A stretch of DNA of 64,000 nucleotides from Centipeda felix. Its GTDB lineage: Bacteria > Bacillota > Negativicutes > Selenomonadales > Selenomonadaceae. A program made the position numbers and the translations under genes. Shown here piece after piece: positions 18,546 through 27,035 of this stretch. A model generated the notes under the pieces. The model was not told the DNA's origin, did not search any database, and worked only from the letters and a program-made list of their open reading frames with translations. Each line of letters starts with the position of its first letter. Position 1 is the stretch's first letter. The DNA is taken from assembly GCF_900186465.1 (NCBI RefSeq), contig NZ_LT891958.1:1-64000 (forward strand), written 5' to 3'.

Positions 18546-19298
18546 TTAATGGTTGAACATATTGCGCAGTGCCTGCTTGTTGACCTCGCGGTTCAGCTGG
18601 GCAAGATGCTGCGTAAGCTTGATGCTCTTTGGGCAGACGCGCTCGCAGTTCTGGCTGTTGCCGCAGCTCGTGATGCCGCCCTTTTCCATCAACGCGTTGA
18701 GGCGCTTCGGTGCATCGAACTTTCCAAGCGGGTGCATATTGAAGAGGAGCGTCTGCGCCGTCGGCGCAGGTCCAATAAAGTCGGACTGCGGTCCAACATT
18801 TGGGCACGCTTCGAGGCAGCAGCCGCAGGTCATGCAGTGCGACAGCTCATAGCAGGTCTCAGCCGTGTATGGGTTCTGAATTGGAGCGTCCTTGACATCC
18901 CACGTACCATCAACCTCGATCCAGCCATGAATGCGTTTGAGGCTCTCGAACATAACCGAGCGGTCAATGAGAAGATCACGAATGACTGGGAACGTACGCG
19001 CCGGCTGAACACGGATTGGCTGCGTAAGGTTGTCGATCAGGGCACAGCACGCCTGCTGTGCCCGGCCATTGATGACCATCATGCACGCACCGCAAACCTT
19101 CTCCAGGCAGTTGCATTCCCAAACAGGGGGCGGAACACGCTTGCCGTCAACCGTCACAGGATTCTTCTGGATCTCCATAAGAGATGCAACAACATTGAGA
19201 CCGGGACGATAGTCAACTTCGAACTCCTGCGTATACGGGCTCTCATTCGGTCCATCCTGACGCTCGATGATAAAACGAACTTTTTTCTGTTCTGCCAT
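18546..19298 (-). CDS. sdhB: Succinate dehydrogenase/fumarate reductase iron-sulfur subunit
   Basis: A 250-residue electron-transfer subunit. The N-terminal 2Fe-2S cysteines lie in WECNCLEKVCGACMMVINGRAQQAC. The C-terminal CMTCGCCLEACPNVGPQ and CGNSQNCERVCPKSIKL motifs hold the 4Fe-4S and 3Fe-4S clusters. It is last in the fumA-fumB-sdhC-sdhA-sdhB operon, 15 nt after sdhA. In Negativicutes the complex normally works as fumarate reductase. Confidence 0.96.
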   Translation of the reverse strand: MAEQKKVRFIIERQDGPNESPYTQEFEVDYRPGLNVVASLMEIQKNPVTVDGKRVPPPVWECNCLEKVCGACMMVINGRAQQACCALIDNLTQPIRVQPARTFPVIRDLLIDRSVMFESLKRIHGWIEVDGTWDVKDAPIQNPYTAETCYELSHCMTCGCCLEACPNVGPQSDFIGPAPTAQTLLFNMHPLGKFDAPKRLNALMEKGGITSCGNSQNCERVCPKSIKLTQHLAQLNREVNKQALRNMFNH

Positions 19299-19313
19299 GA
19301 CTTCTATCCTCCC

Positions 19314-21125
19314 TTACTCTTTCTTAGCAACGGCGTAATTACGCGCACGTGCTTTGATGAGCGAATGCTCGAACTCCATGTAGCTGACCTGCGGCTCTTC
19401 CGTATTCGGATCATAGTCCACAATGGAGGTCTTCATGAAGCGCTCATCATCACGGCCGTAGAACATGAGCTCACCGTCGGCATCCGTCATGCGCTCGCCC
19501 TTGTCATCAAGAAGGATCTTGGCATGTGCACCGCGGCTCTCATCACGGCAGCGTGCTGCCTTTGTCACGGCCATTGCATAGAGGATCATGTTGCGGAGCT
19601 GACGGACAAACATAGCTTCCTGGTTTGCCCATGTGCCGTGATCCGTCACGCCGATGTCATCCCAACGCTTCAGAATCCCCTTGAGCTTCTCAAGGCAGAT
19701 GTCGAGTCCCTTGTTGTCACGCTCGATCGAGACGTAGTCATACATGATCTCGCCCATCTCCTGATGGAGCTTGTGGGCATTCTCAGAGCCTGTCATGTTG
19801 CGGATCTTATCGAACTCCGCCACAGCCTCCTTGCGTGCACTCTCAAGTTCTTCCTCGGTGAGTGCCGTGCCGAGCTCACCGCTGCGTGCCCAGCGCAGTG
19901 CCTCGGGACCAGCGATAAAGCCGGAATACGCTGCAGAGAGGAGCGAGTTTGCACCAAGACGATTTGCGCCGTGATACTGATGATCGCACTCACCCGCAGC
20001 CATGAGACCGGGAATATTTGTGTGATGCTTGCGATCGACCCAGATGCCGCCCATCGAGTAATGCACGGACGGGAAGATCTCCATCGGCACCTTGCGCGGA
20101 TCCTGTCCGACGAACTCTGAATACATCTCAAGAATACCGCCGAGTTTGCGCTCGAGGTAAGCCGCAGGGATATGGGAGAGGTCGAGGTAAACACGACGCT
20201 CATTGTTGATACCAAGTCCCATGTGGACGCAGACCTTGAAGATCGCACGCGATGCGACGTCGCGCGGGACGAGGTTGCCGTATGCTGGATACATCTCCTC
20301 GAGGAAGTACCAGGGCTTGCCGTCCTTGTACGTCCAGACGCGTCCGCCCTCACCGCGGCAGGCCTCGGACATCAGGCGGTTCTTATCCGACCCCGGAATC
20401 GCCGTCGGATGAATCTGAATGAACTCAGGATTGCCGATGTGAGCGCCCTGCTGATAGGCGGAGGAAACAGCCGAGCCGTTGCAGATCGTCGATGCCGTGC
20501 AGCGGCCGAACACCTGACCGGGGCCGCCCGTAGCGAGCATGACCACATCAGCCGGGAATGCCTTGATCTCATTCGAGTTCATGTTCTGCGCAACAATGCC
20601 GCGGACGATGCCGTCCTTGTTTTTGATCGCACGGATGTATTCCCAGAACTCATACTTCGTGACCTTGCCCTTGACTTCCCAGCGGCGCACCTGCTCATCC
20701 AGCGCGTAGAGGAGCTGCTGGCCCGTTGTCGAGCCTGCGAACACAGTGCGCTTATTCTTCTGTCCGCCGAAATTGCGCAGATCAAGCACGCCCTCCGCCG
20801 TACGCGTAAACGGAACGCCCATGCGGTCAAACATCTTGACGAGCTTCGGCGCTGCCTCAACCATGCCCTTAACGGCAAGCTGGTCAGCGAGGAAGTCGCC
20901 GCCGTAGACCGTATCGTCAAAGTGCTCGTAGACACTGTCATGCTCGCCCTTGGTGTCCATGCAGGCATTCATGCCGCCCTGTGCGCAGAGCGAATGCGAG
21001 CGCTTCACCGGGCAATAGGAAAAGAGGTCGACGGTACCGCCCCCCTCGCAAACCTTCATCGTTGCGAGAAGGCCCGCCAAACCGCCGCCGACGATGATAA
21101 CCTTATTCTGTGGTACTTTAGCCAT
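19314..21125 (-). CDS. sdhA: Succinate dehydrogenase/fumarate reductase flavoprotein subunit
   Basis: A 603-residue FAD subunit. The start at 21125 (MAKVPQNKVIIVGGGLAGLLAT) has AAAGGAGAG before it; the open frame further upstream has no ribosome site. The flavin-linking histidine region reads SHSLCAQGGMNAC, and active-site blocks HPTAIPG, SEACRGEGGRVW, FPSVHYSMGGIWVDR and GANRLGANSLLSA are present. It carries the catalytic interconversion of fumarate and succinate on the cytoplasmic face of the membrane. Confidence 0.96.
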   Translation of the reverse strand: MAKVPQNKVIIVGGGLAGLLATMKVCEGGGTVDLFSYCPVKRSHSLCAQGGMNACMDTKGEHDSVYEHFDDTVYGGDFLADQLAVKGMVEAAPKLVKMFDRMGVPFTRTAEGVLDLRNFGGQKNKRTVFAGSTTGQQLLYALDEQVRRWEVKGKVTKYEFWEYIRAIKNKDGIVRGIVAQNMNSNEIKAFPADVVMLATGGPGQVFGRCTASTICNGSAVSSAYQQGAHIGNPEFIQIHPTAIPGSDKNRLMSEACRGEGGRVWTYKDGKPWYFLEEMYPAYGNLVPRDVASRAIFKVCVHMGLGINNERRVYLDLSHIPAAYLERKLGGILEMYSEFVGQDPRKVPMEIFPSVHYSMGGIWVDRKHHTNIPGLMAAGECDHQYHGANRLGANSLLSAAYSGFIAGPEALRWARSGELGTALTEEELESARKEAVAEFDKIRNMTGSENAHKLHQEMGEIMYDYVSIERDNKGLDICLEKLKGILKRWDDIGVTDHGTWANQEAMFVRQLRNMILYAMAVTKAARCRDESRGAHAKILLDDKGERMTDADGELMFYGRDDERFMKTSIVDYDPNTEEPQVSYMEFEHSLIKARARNYAVAKKE

Positions 21126-21150
21126 TCTTAGCTCTCCTTTGCTGCAGTTC

Positions 21151-21783
21151 TCACATGAAGTAGCTGCCCATGAAGGCAAGCGTAACAAGCGACATCAGCA
21201 CGCAGAGTGCCATGGACAACGCGTTGATCACCGACTGTGCGCGCGGTCCCTTTGCGATGCCCCACGTCATGCAGAACGTCGAAATTCCGTTGCAGAAGTG
21301 GAAGATCGCCGCAATCATGCCGATCGTGTAAAGCACCGTGTGCAGAATCGCATAATCGCCGGTAACGAAGTAGGTGTAGAGCAGGTCATAGTTGATGTGC
21401 GATCCCATGACTCCCTTCTCCCACACGCGCATAAAGCCAACATGCCAGATGAGGAACGGAATGAGCAGCCAAGCCGTATAGCGCTGCAGCGCAAACTGCC
21501 AGTTGCGGACATAGCCATAATTGCCGGGGTTGTTCTTCGCCTGCGCAGCGATGTAAATACCGTAAATCGCGTGGAAGAGGATCGGAACAGCGATGGCGAA
21601 CACCTCAAGCCCATAGAACACGGGGCGCGGGATGAGATCCATCATAGCCAGCGCATCATTAAAGGCCTTTGCTCCATGGAGCACCGTCGAGTTCGTAAAG
21701 ACATGCTCGAAGAGGAACACGCCGATAACGACGAGTCCGACCAGTGAATGAAGGCGCCGCATGTAAAAGGTTGTGTGGAACAT
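21151..21783 (-). CDS. sdhC: Succinate dehydrogenase/fumarate reductase cytochrome b subunit
   Basis: A 210-residue single anchor subunit of the B type with five membrane segments. Histidines suitable for two b hemes are in MRRLHSLVG, FEHVFTN, LFHAIYG, WHVGFM and IFHFCNG. The start at 21783 has AGGAGGTATGAA before it. It is 25 nt upstream of sdhA. It passes electrons between menaquinone and the iron-sulfur subunit. Confidence 0.93.
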   Translation of the reverse strand: MFHTTFYMRRLHSLVGLVVIGVFLFEHVFTNSTVLHGAKAFNDALAMMDLIPRPVFYGLEVFAIAVPILFHAIYGIYIAAQAKNNPGNYGYVRNWQFALQRYTAWLLIPFLIWHVGFMRVWEKGVMGSHINYDLLYTYFVTGDYAILHTVLYTIGMIAAIFHFCNGISTFCMTWGIAKGPRAQSVINALSMALCVLMSLVTLAFMGSYFM

Positions 21784-21811
21784 TTCATACCTCCTGAAAT
21801 ATGTTGACCTT

Positions 21812-21873
21812 AAGGAAACATGAATCACTTCAGCACTTCAGATTGACAAACTTCTTTTGATTCGTGATTCCTT
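21812..21873. repeat. Imperfect inverted repeat between fumB and sdhC
   Basis: AAGGAAACATGAATCA (21812-21827) and TGATTCGTGATTCCTT (21858-21873) are complementary at 14 of 16 positions around a 30-nt loop. The arms resemble the ends of the fold-back repeats elsewhere in the window (GGAATCACTGATAAA type). It could be a processing hairpin in the operon mRNA or a remnant of such an element. Confidence 0.5.
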
Positions 21874-21958
21874 AGGAGCCGCAGCTCCAGCACCGTGTGC
21901 AGGAGCCGCGCCCCCGAATGATTTGTCATGCGCCAAACCATCGGCATGAACACCTACA

Positions 21959-22516
21959 TTAGAGTCTGCGATAGGGCTTCTGTCCCATTTCATAGAAGTT
22001 ATTCCCCTCGGAGTCGATGACAACGATACAGGGGAAATCCTCAACCGTCAGCTTTGCAACGGCCTCGGGACCAAGCTCTGGGTAGCCCACAACTTCATAC
22101 TTCTTGACGGACTTTGCGATGAGAGCTGCGGCGCCGCCGACAGCAGCAAAGTAGGTCACGCCGTACTTCTTCATCGCCTCGACGACCTCGGGCGAACGCG
22201 AGCCCTTGCCGACCATGCCCTTGATGCCCTGCGCGAGCATCGTCGGCGTGTAGGCGTCCATACGGCCGCTCGTCGTCGGCCCCGCCGAGCCGATCGGATC
22301 ACCCGGCTTTGCCGGCGTCGGTCCAAGGTAGTAAACAATCTGGTCGTGCCAGTCCACGGGCAGCGGCTCGCCCTTCGCGAGGGCTTCCGTCATCGCCTTG
22401 TGCGCCGCATCGCGGGCACTGATGATCGTCCCCGTAATCAGGACGCTGTCGCCGGCCTTAAGCTTACGGGACATCTCCTCCGTAAACGGAGTCGTAATAC
22501 GGATACTTTCCGCCAT
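21959..22516 (-). CDS. fumB: Class I fumarate hydratase, beta subunit (C-terminal part)
   Basis: A 185-residue protein matching the C-terminal domain of class I fumarase/tartrate dehydratase: ITTPFTEEMSRKLKAGD, GTIISARDAAHK, YLGPTPAKPGDPIGSAGPTTSGRMD, GKGSRS and YFAAVGGAAAL. With the alpha subunit it dehydrates malate to fumarate. The start at 22516 has GGAGG before it. The reading stops at KPYRRL, but a one-base shift near 21969 would continue for about 40 residues of Ala/Gly-rich sequence, so the C-terminus is uncertain. Confidence 0.92.
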   Translation of the reverse strand: MAESIRITTPFTEEMSRKLKAGDSVLITGTIISARDAAHKAMTEALAKGEPLPVDWHDQIVYYLGPTPAKPGDPIGSAGPTTSGRMDAYTPTMLAQGIKGMVGKGSRSPEVVEAMKKYGVTYFAAVGGAAALIAKSVKKYEVVGYPELGPEAVAKLTVEDFPCIVVIDSEGNNFYEMGQKPYRRL

Positions 22517-22555
22517 TGAGTATTCCTCCCTAATGATAATACACAAGAACCGCTC

Positions 22556-23398
22556 CTAGAGAATGCGGTGCGCATGCCGGAGGGCATGGCAGCAGATCGT
22601 CACCGCAACCGGCAGACCTGCAATGTGCGTCGCACCCCACTCAATGTTTACGGCAAGTGCCGTCGTCGTCCCGCCAAGCTGAGGGCCGATGCCGGTCTTG
22701 TTGATCATTTCGAGAAGCTCCTCCTCGAGCTTCGCATACTCAGGCATGGGATGACGCTGGTTGATGGGGCGCGTGAGCGCCTTTTTCGAGAGCAGCGCCG
22801 CGCGGTCCATCGTGCCGCCGATACCGATGCCGACGACCTCCGGCGGACATGGATTCGGACCGGCGTGCTGGATGATCTCCATAACGGCCTTCTTCACGCC
22901 CTCGACACCATCGGCCGGAACGAGCATTTTCACGCCGGACTTATTCTCCGAGCCAAAGCCCTTCGGCGCAATCGTAATGCTGAGACGGTCACCGGGGACG
23001 ATCCTCGTGTAGATGACACCCGGCGTATTATTCTGTGTGTTCTTACGATTAAAAAGAGGCTCCGCAACAACGGACTTGCGCAGATAGCCTTCCGTGTAGC
23101 CCTTTGCGATCCCCTCGTTAATCGCATCCTCCAGAAGTCCTCCCGTGATGTGAAGATCCTGTCCGACTTCGACAAACACGATGGTCATCCCCGTATCCTG
23201 GCAATACGGACGATCCTCCTCGCGCGCAATCTCAGCATTGCGGATGATCTGATCCAGAACGACCTGACCGACAGGCGACTCCTCTGTCTCCCGGCCCTTC
23301 TTGAGGCCTTCATAGACGTCGTCGGGGAGATAGTACGCCGCTTCTTTGCACATCTCGGCGACGTTCTCCGTGATTTCTTTTGCGGTTAGCTCTCGCAA
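22556..23398 (-). CDS. fumA: Class I fumarate hydratase, alpha subunit
   Basis: This 280-residue N-terminal-type class I fumarase subunit has cluster and active-site signatures: PYCQDTGMTIVFVEVGQD, NTPGVIYTRIVPGDRL, APKGFGSENKSG, PNPCPPEVVGIGIGGTMDRA and GIGPQLGGTTTALAVNIEW. Three cysteines for the oxygen-labile 4Fe-4S cluster are present. The start is TTG at 23398 with AGGAGGG six nt before it. It is first in the fum-sdh operon. Confidence 0.94.
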   Translation of the reverse strand: MRELTAKEITENVAEMCKEAAYYLPDDVYEGLKKGRETEESPVGQVVLDQIIRNAEIAREEDRPYCQDTGMTIVFVEVGQDLHITGGLLEDAINEGIAKGYTEGYLRKSVVAEPLFNRKNTQNNTPGVIYTRIVPGDRLSITIAPKGFGSENKSGVKMLVPADGVEGVKKAVMEIIQHAGPNPCPPEVVGIGIGGTMDRAALLSKKALTRPINQRHPMPEYAKLEEELLEMINKTGIGPQLGGTTTALAVNIEWGATHIAGLPVAVTICCHALRHAHRIL

Positions 23399-23441
23399 AA
23401 TAATCCCTCCTATAAATATAACTTATACACAGGTTAATTAA

Positions 23442-23470
23442 ACTATATCATATTTTTTTCTTGCTTTCAA
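23442..23470 (-). promoter_or_regulatory. Promoter of the fum-sdh operon (TTGAAA-17-TATAGT)
   Basis: Minus-strand TTGAAA (23465-23470), 17 nt and TATAGT (23442-23447) preceded by TGA (extended -10). The 23399-23640 interval is very AT-rich and holds no gene; operators for fumarate or redox control could lie there, but I see no recognisable one. Confidence 0.65.
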
Positions 23471-23643
23471 GTCTTTCAGACTTCTTGTAACCCCTTGAAA
23501 AAAGTGAATCTCATTCAATTTCAAGTTGTTGATTTTCACGTAGAATAAGAGCGTATTTTCTTATTTTATATCATTGTTTTTCTTTATTGTTTTATTGTTT
23601 AATTTCAACCAATATATTATTATTAACAATATTTTTATCGCAT

Positions 23644-23679
23644 ATATAAATCCCATATCGTACGATATGGGATTTATAT
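23644..23679. terminator. 36-bp perfect palindrome, likely terminator of the phosphodiesterase gene
   Basis: An uninterrupted palindrome centred on CGTACG (arms ATATAAATCCCATATCG). It starts 22 nt past the end of the minus-strand phosphodiesterase gene. There is only a short U-rich tail, so either a terminator or an operator-like palindrome is possible. Confidence 0.6.
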
Positions 23680-23700
23680 GATAAAATTTTTGAAAGATTT

Positions 23701-24189
23701 TTATTTAAGGCGAATGAGATTCATCTTTGGTTCTTCCCCTGCTGTGAGATTTATCATCATAAAGGAGCCCTGCACCGCATCACGCGGACGAGCCACACTC
23801 CCGGGGTTGAATACGGTCACATCCCCCTGCCGCTCATAGAGGGCGATGTGCGTATGTCCATAAACAGCAATATCTGCCCCTGCCTCACGCGCAGCCGCGG
23901 CGAGTATCGCTGTATCAAACCGCACATGGAAGAGATGCCCATGCGTGAGAAAGATACGATGCCCGCCGGCCTCGACGACGGTCTCGCCATACGTTCCATC
24001 CAGAGGCAGATCGCAGTTGCCGAGGACGCACACAACGCTCTTCCCCGTCAGCTGTTCCAGTGCATCTGCATCGGCGGCATAATCTCCTGCATGAAGCCAC
24101 ATCTCTGCCTCTGCCGCCTCAGGATACTGCAGCATCGCTTTCAGGCTCTCAATATCTCCATGACTGTCGCTGACAATTCCAATATTCAT
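23701..24189 (-). CDS. YfcE/MJ0936-type metallophosphoesterase
   Basis: A 162-residue calcineurin-like phosphodiesterase with the complete metal-binding set: GIVSDSHGD, LHAGDYAADAD, VLGNCDL, LTHGHLF and YGHTHIALYE. Family members hydrolyse simple phosphodiesters. The gene is in line with rdgB (95-nt gap), rph and murI, a common housekeeping neighbourhood. Confidence 0.92.
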   Translation of the reverse strand: MNIGIVSDSHGDIESLKAMLQYPEAAEAEMWLHAGDYAADADALEQLTGKSVVCVLGNCDLPLDGTYGETVVEAGGHRIFLTHGHLFHVRFDTAILAAAAREAGADIAVYGHTHIALYERQGDVTVFNPGSVARPRDAVQGSFMMINLTAGEEPKMNLIRLK

Positions 24190-24284
24190 GCTTCACCTCA
24201 CGCCTAGGAAAGATTGGGCAAAAGACGCCCTATGACGATATCTTCCGCTGCGGCACAGAAAGCTCGATGATCGATCAACATGCG

Positions 24285-24911
24285 TCATGCGCGGCCAAGG
24301 AGTGCACGCAGCTCCTCCCTCATCTGATCGAGTGCTGCACCGCGATGACTGATGGCGTGTTTTTCCTCACGTGAGAGCTCTGCCATCGTCCGCCCATCCG
24401 CACGATAAAAATAGGGGTCGTAGCCAAAGCCCTGTGTGCCGCGTGCTTCGTGGCGAATAAAGCCCGTACACGTTCCCTCTGCCGACAGTTCCCGTCCGTC
24501 CCGAAGTGCGAGCACGAGGGCGCAGTGATAGGCGGCGCGGGCATTCTCCTCCCCGCGTGAGCGAAGTTCCGCGATCAGCTTCCGATTGTTCGCCGCATCG
24601 TCGCCATGCACCCCCGCATAGCGCGCGGAGCAGACACCGGGGGCACCGTCCAGTGCCTCCACCGAGAGCCCCGAATCGTCGGCAAGCGCCGAAAGCCCCG
24701 TCTTTTCACGATAGTACTGAGCCTTGATGTGCGCATTCTCCATGAATGTCGCACCATCTTCGACCGGCTCTTCGATCGCACCGAGCTCCGGCTTCAGCTC
24801 ATAAAGACGTGACAGTGGAACAAGGCGCACGGGCAGCCCGAGAAATGCCGTCTCCATCTCCCGCACCTTCCCTGCGTTTGATGTGGCAATCAGTATCGTC
24901 TTTTCCTTCAT
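24285..24911 (-). CDS. rdgB: XTP/dITP diphosphatase (non-canonical purine NTP pyrophosphatase)
   Basis: A 208-residue Ham1/RdgB protein: ILIATSNAGKVREME at the start, VEDGATFMENAHIKAQYYREKTG, ALADDSGLSVEALDGAPGVCSARYAG, GFGYDPYFYR and SHRGAALDQM. It removes ITP and XTP from the nucleotide pool. The ATG at 24911 has GGGAGGG before it and is one nt beyond the rph stop, so the two are translationally coupled. Confidence 0.95.
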   Translation of the reverse strand: MKEKTILIATSNAGKVREMETAFLGLPVRLVPLSRLYELKPELGAIEEPVEDGATFMENAHIKAQYYREKTGLSALADDSGLSVEALDGAPGVCSARYAGVHGDDAANNRKLIAELRSRGEENARAAYHCALVLALRDGRELSAEGTCTGFIRHEARGTQGFGYDPYFYRADGRTMAELSREEKHAISHRGAALDQMREELRALLGRA

Positions 24912-24912
24912 A

Positions 24913-25659
24913 TTATCCCTCCCGTCCCGGCAGCCACGAGAGCACATCACCGAGGGCAACCTTCTGCTGATCGATCAGCGTGCGAATGCCTTGCTCACCG
25001 AGATCCAGCAGAGCATTCAGCTCCTTCCGTGCAAAAGCACGGCCTTCGCCTGTCCCCTGCACCTCGACAAAGGTACCTGCGCCCGTCATGACGATGTTCA
25101 TATCGACCATTGCCGCAGAGTCCTCCTCATAGCACAAGTCAAGAAGCGGCTCATTTTCCGCATTGATGCCGACGCTGACCGCCGCCGCATAGTCACGTAC
25201 GGGGAAGATACCGCGCTTCGCATAAAACGACGCACACGCCTCGACAAGGGCAACAAATGCTCCCGTCACTGATGCCGTCCGCGTCCCGCCGTCCGCTTGG
25301 AGAACATCGCAGTCAATGTGAATCGTACGCTCACCGAGTGCCTTCGTATCCACTACCGCACGCAGAGCACGTCCGATGAGACGCTGGATCTCCTGTGTCC
25401 GCCCCGACTGATGGCCGCGCACCGCCTCGCGCGCCGTACGTTCCGCCCCTGCACCCGGAAGCATGGAGTACTCAGCCGTCACCCAGCCCGTGCCCGTTCC
25501 CTTCAAAAAGAACGGCACGCGCTCCTCCACCGTCGCCGCACAGACGACGCGCGTATGACCGGTCTCAATGAGTGCGGAGCCATCCGCATAGCGCTGATAG
25601 CCGCGTTCGATCCGAACGGGGCGCAACTGGTCGGCACGCCGCAGATCTCTTCTTGGCAT
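24913..25659 (-). CDS. rph: Ribonuclease PH
   Basis: A 248-residue phosphorolytic 3'-5' exonuclease that trims tRNA ends. Motifs are [58 protein letters not shown] (phosphate and RNA-binding region), [19 protein letters not shown] and [10 protein letters not shown]. The start at 25659 (MPRRDLRR) has AAAGGAGAT before it; the longer open frame upstream has no ribosome site. Confidence 0.95.
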   Translation of the reverse strand: MPRRDLRRADQLRPVRIERGYQRYADGSALIETGHTRVVCAATVEERVPFFLKGTGTGWVTAEYSMLPGAGAERTAREAVRGHQSGRTQEIQRLIGRALRAVVDTKALGERTIHIDCDVLQADGGTRTASVTGAFVALVEACASFYAKRGIFPVRDYAAAVSVGINAENEPLLDLCYEEDSAAMVDMNIVMTGAGTFVEVQGTGEGRAFARKELNALLDLGEQGIRTLIDQQKVALGDVLSWLPGREG

Positions 25660-25749
25660 GAAATAATATCTCCTTTGGAAGTAATTCTCCCCTCCGGCTC
25701 GCGCTGTCCGTCGCACCGTGCCGCAGCAAGGCAAAATCCGCAACATAAA

Positions 25750-25774
25750 GCCTCCCCCGTCATGCGGGGGAGGG
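25750..25774 (-). terminator. GC-rich hairpin after the F420-ligase-like gene
   Basis: CCTCCCCCG and CGGGGGAGG pair around a 5-nt loop, followed on the minus strand by CTTTATG. The T tract is short. Confidence 0.6.
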
Positions 25775-25807
25775 GAACCGCACAAGCGGGAAAGGGTACT
25801 GTATCAT

Positions 25808-26470
25808 TTATGCCGTATGGCTCTCCTGATATTGACGATAATTCTTGATGACGCAGATCGGGGTCTTCTGTGATGCGTTGCCGAACGGATTGTCGAGCAG
25901 CAGCTTAGCGGCAAGTTCCCCATTTAATCCATCCGATACGCCGACCACACGTGAACGCTTGAGATCGTTGACATCCGCCACCATCGCGCCGAATGCTCCC
26001 ACACGCGTCCGTATACGGTCTGCCACCTGGTCTGCATCCGCAGGACCATAGACAATCGCCTTGTCAAACGGCGGCATCGTTCCGGTCACATCGTCAATCA
26101 GCGCCGTTTCTCTGCCGCCCCAGCGGTAGAACATACCGCCTTTGCCGACGAGCTTTGCGAGAAAACCGGCAAAGAGGGCAAAGAGAACACGCCCCGTTCC
26201 CTCTACATCCATCAGGGACTGCATCCCATGCGGGCTGGCAAGGCTGCCGTAGTCCGGGATAAAGCGGCAGGCAAAACGTGCTGCGCGGGAAATGTGCAGC
26301 TGCTCCGGGAAGACAAACCGTCCCTGTGTAATCGCCACCACACTCTCAGCGCAGCAGACCAGATCGTCCGCCGTCACCTGCTCTCCTGCATAGTACTCAA
26401 TCGCATCCACAATGTCATCCGCATCTGTCAGAATACGTGTCGGCACAGGAAGAATCTTCAGTTCAGCCAT
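25808..26470 (-). CDS. F420-0:gamma-glutamyl ligase-like protein (CofE fold)
   Basis: A 220-residue protein resembling the CofE-type ligase domain: an N-terminal substrate loop (DDIVDAIEYYAGEQVTADDLVCCAESVVAITQG), GKGGMFYRWGGRE, VYGPADADQVADRIR, VADVNDLKRSRVVGVSDGLN and LLDNPFGNASQKTPI. True CofE adds glutamates to coenzyme F420; no F420 synthesis gene is in the window, so the acceptor here is unknown. The start at 26470 overlaps the preceding gene by 8 nt, implying translational coupling. Confidence 0.7.
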   Translation of the reverse strand: MAELKILPVPTRILTDADDIVDAIEYYAGEQVTADDLVCCAESVVAITQGRFVFPEQLHISRAARFACRFIPDYGSLASPHGMQSLMDVEGTGRVLFALFAGFLAKLVGKGGMFYRWGGRETALIDDVTGTMPPFDKAIVYGPADADQVADRIRTRVGAFGAMVADVNDLKRSRVVGVSDGLNGELAAKLLLDNPFGNASQKTPICVIKNYRQYQESHTA

Positions 26471-27035
26471 TCTGCACCTTCCCTTCCCGTACAAGCGCAA
26501 TCCCGGCGAGCGCGGCAATCTCCGCCGCTGTCATCTTCATCAGTACCTTGGAATAATGCGCTGGCATGCGCCCCGTCTCCAGATAGATCAGATCCATGCG
26601 AAAATCCACCATGTGGGCAATCGCATCATCGAGTGTATGTCCGTTTCGTCCCTCAATGGAGAGCTTGAGGGCAAGATTTATGCGCTGCTTCTTCTCTATC
26701 AGTGCCGCCTCGAAGTAGTCATCCTCGCGCGGTGTCCCCTCACACTCCACCTTGCCGTGCACCAATGCGCCGTCGTACTGCTCATAGGGCAGCTGAACAC
26801 GCAGGATCGCATCCATGATTGTCCCGCACTGCTTCCCCTCATTGGCAAAGGGAATCGTCGCACCGATCACCAGACGCTCGGGCGTCCGTTCCACGACAGA
26901 AAAGGGCGTCATCTCCTCCGTCTTCGGCACGATCACCTCCGTACCAAGATAAGCAAAGAGTATCTTCACGCCCGCATACACAATAAAAACGACTGCGATC
27001 AGCAGATGCAGCCACCACGAAAATTCAGATCCCAA
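26463..27035 (-). CDS. Hypothetical protein with N-terminal membrane anchor
   Basis: A 190-residue protein that I do not recognise. Residues 7-30 form one hydrophobic segment (WLHLLIAVVFIVYAGVKILF); the rest is soluble. It overlaps the thioesterase gene by 11 nt upstream and the F420-ligase-like gene by 8 nt downstream, so the three are made together. The body starts with a beta-rich part (VVERTPERLVIGATIPFAN). Confidence 0.75.
   Translation of the reverse strand: MGSEFSWWLHLLIAVVFIVYAGVKILFAYLGTEVIVPKTEEMTPFSVVERTPERLVIGATIPFANEGKQCGTIMDAILRVQLPYEQYDGALVHGKVECEGTPREDDYFEAALIEKKQRINLALKLSIEGRNGHTLDDAIAHMVDFRMDLIYLETGRMPAHYSKVLMKMTAAEIAALAGIALVREGKVQNG

Noticed and set aside
18234-20120. 628-codon plus-strand frame over sdhB/sdhA
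   Set aside because: Shadow of two highly conserved genes on the other strand, with no family signature.
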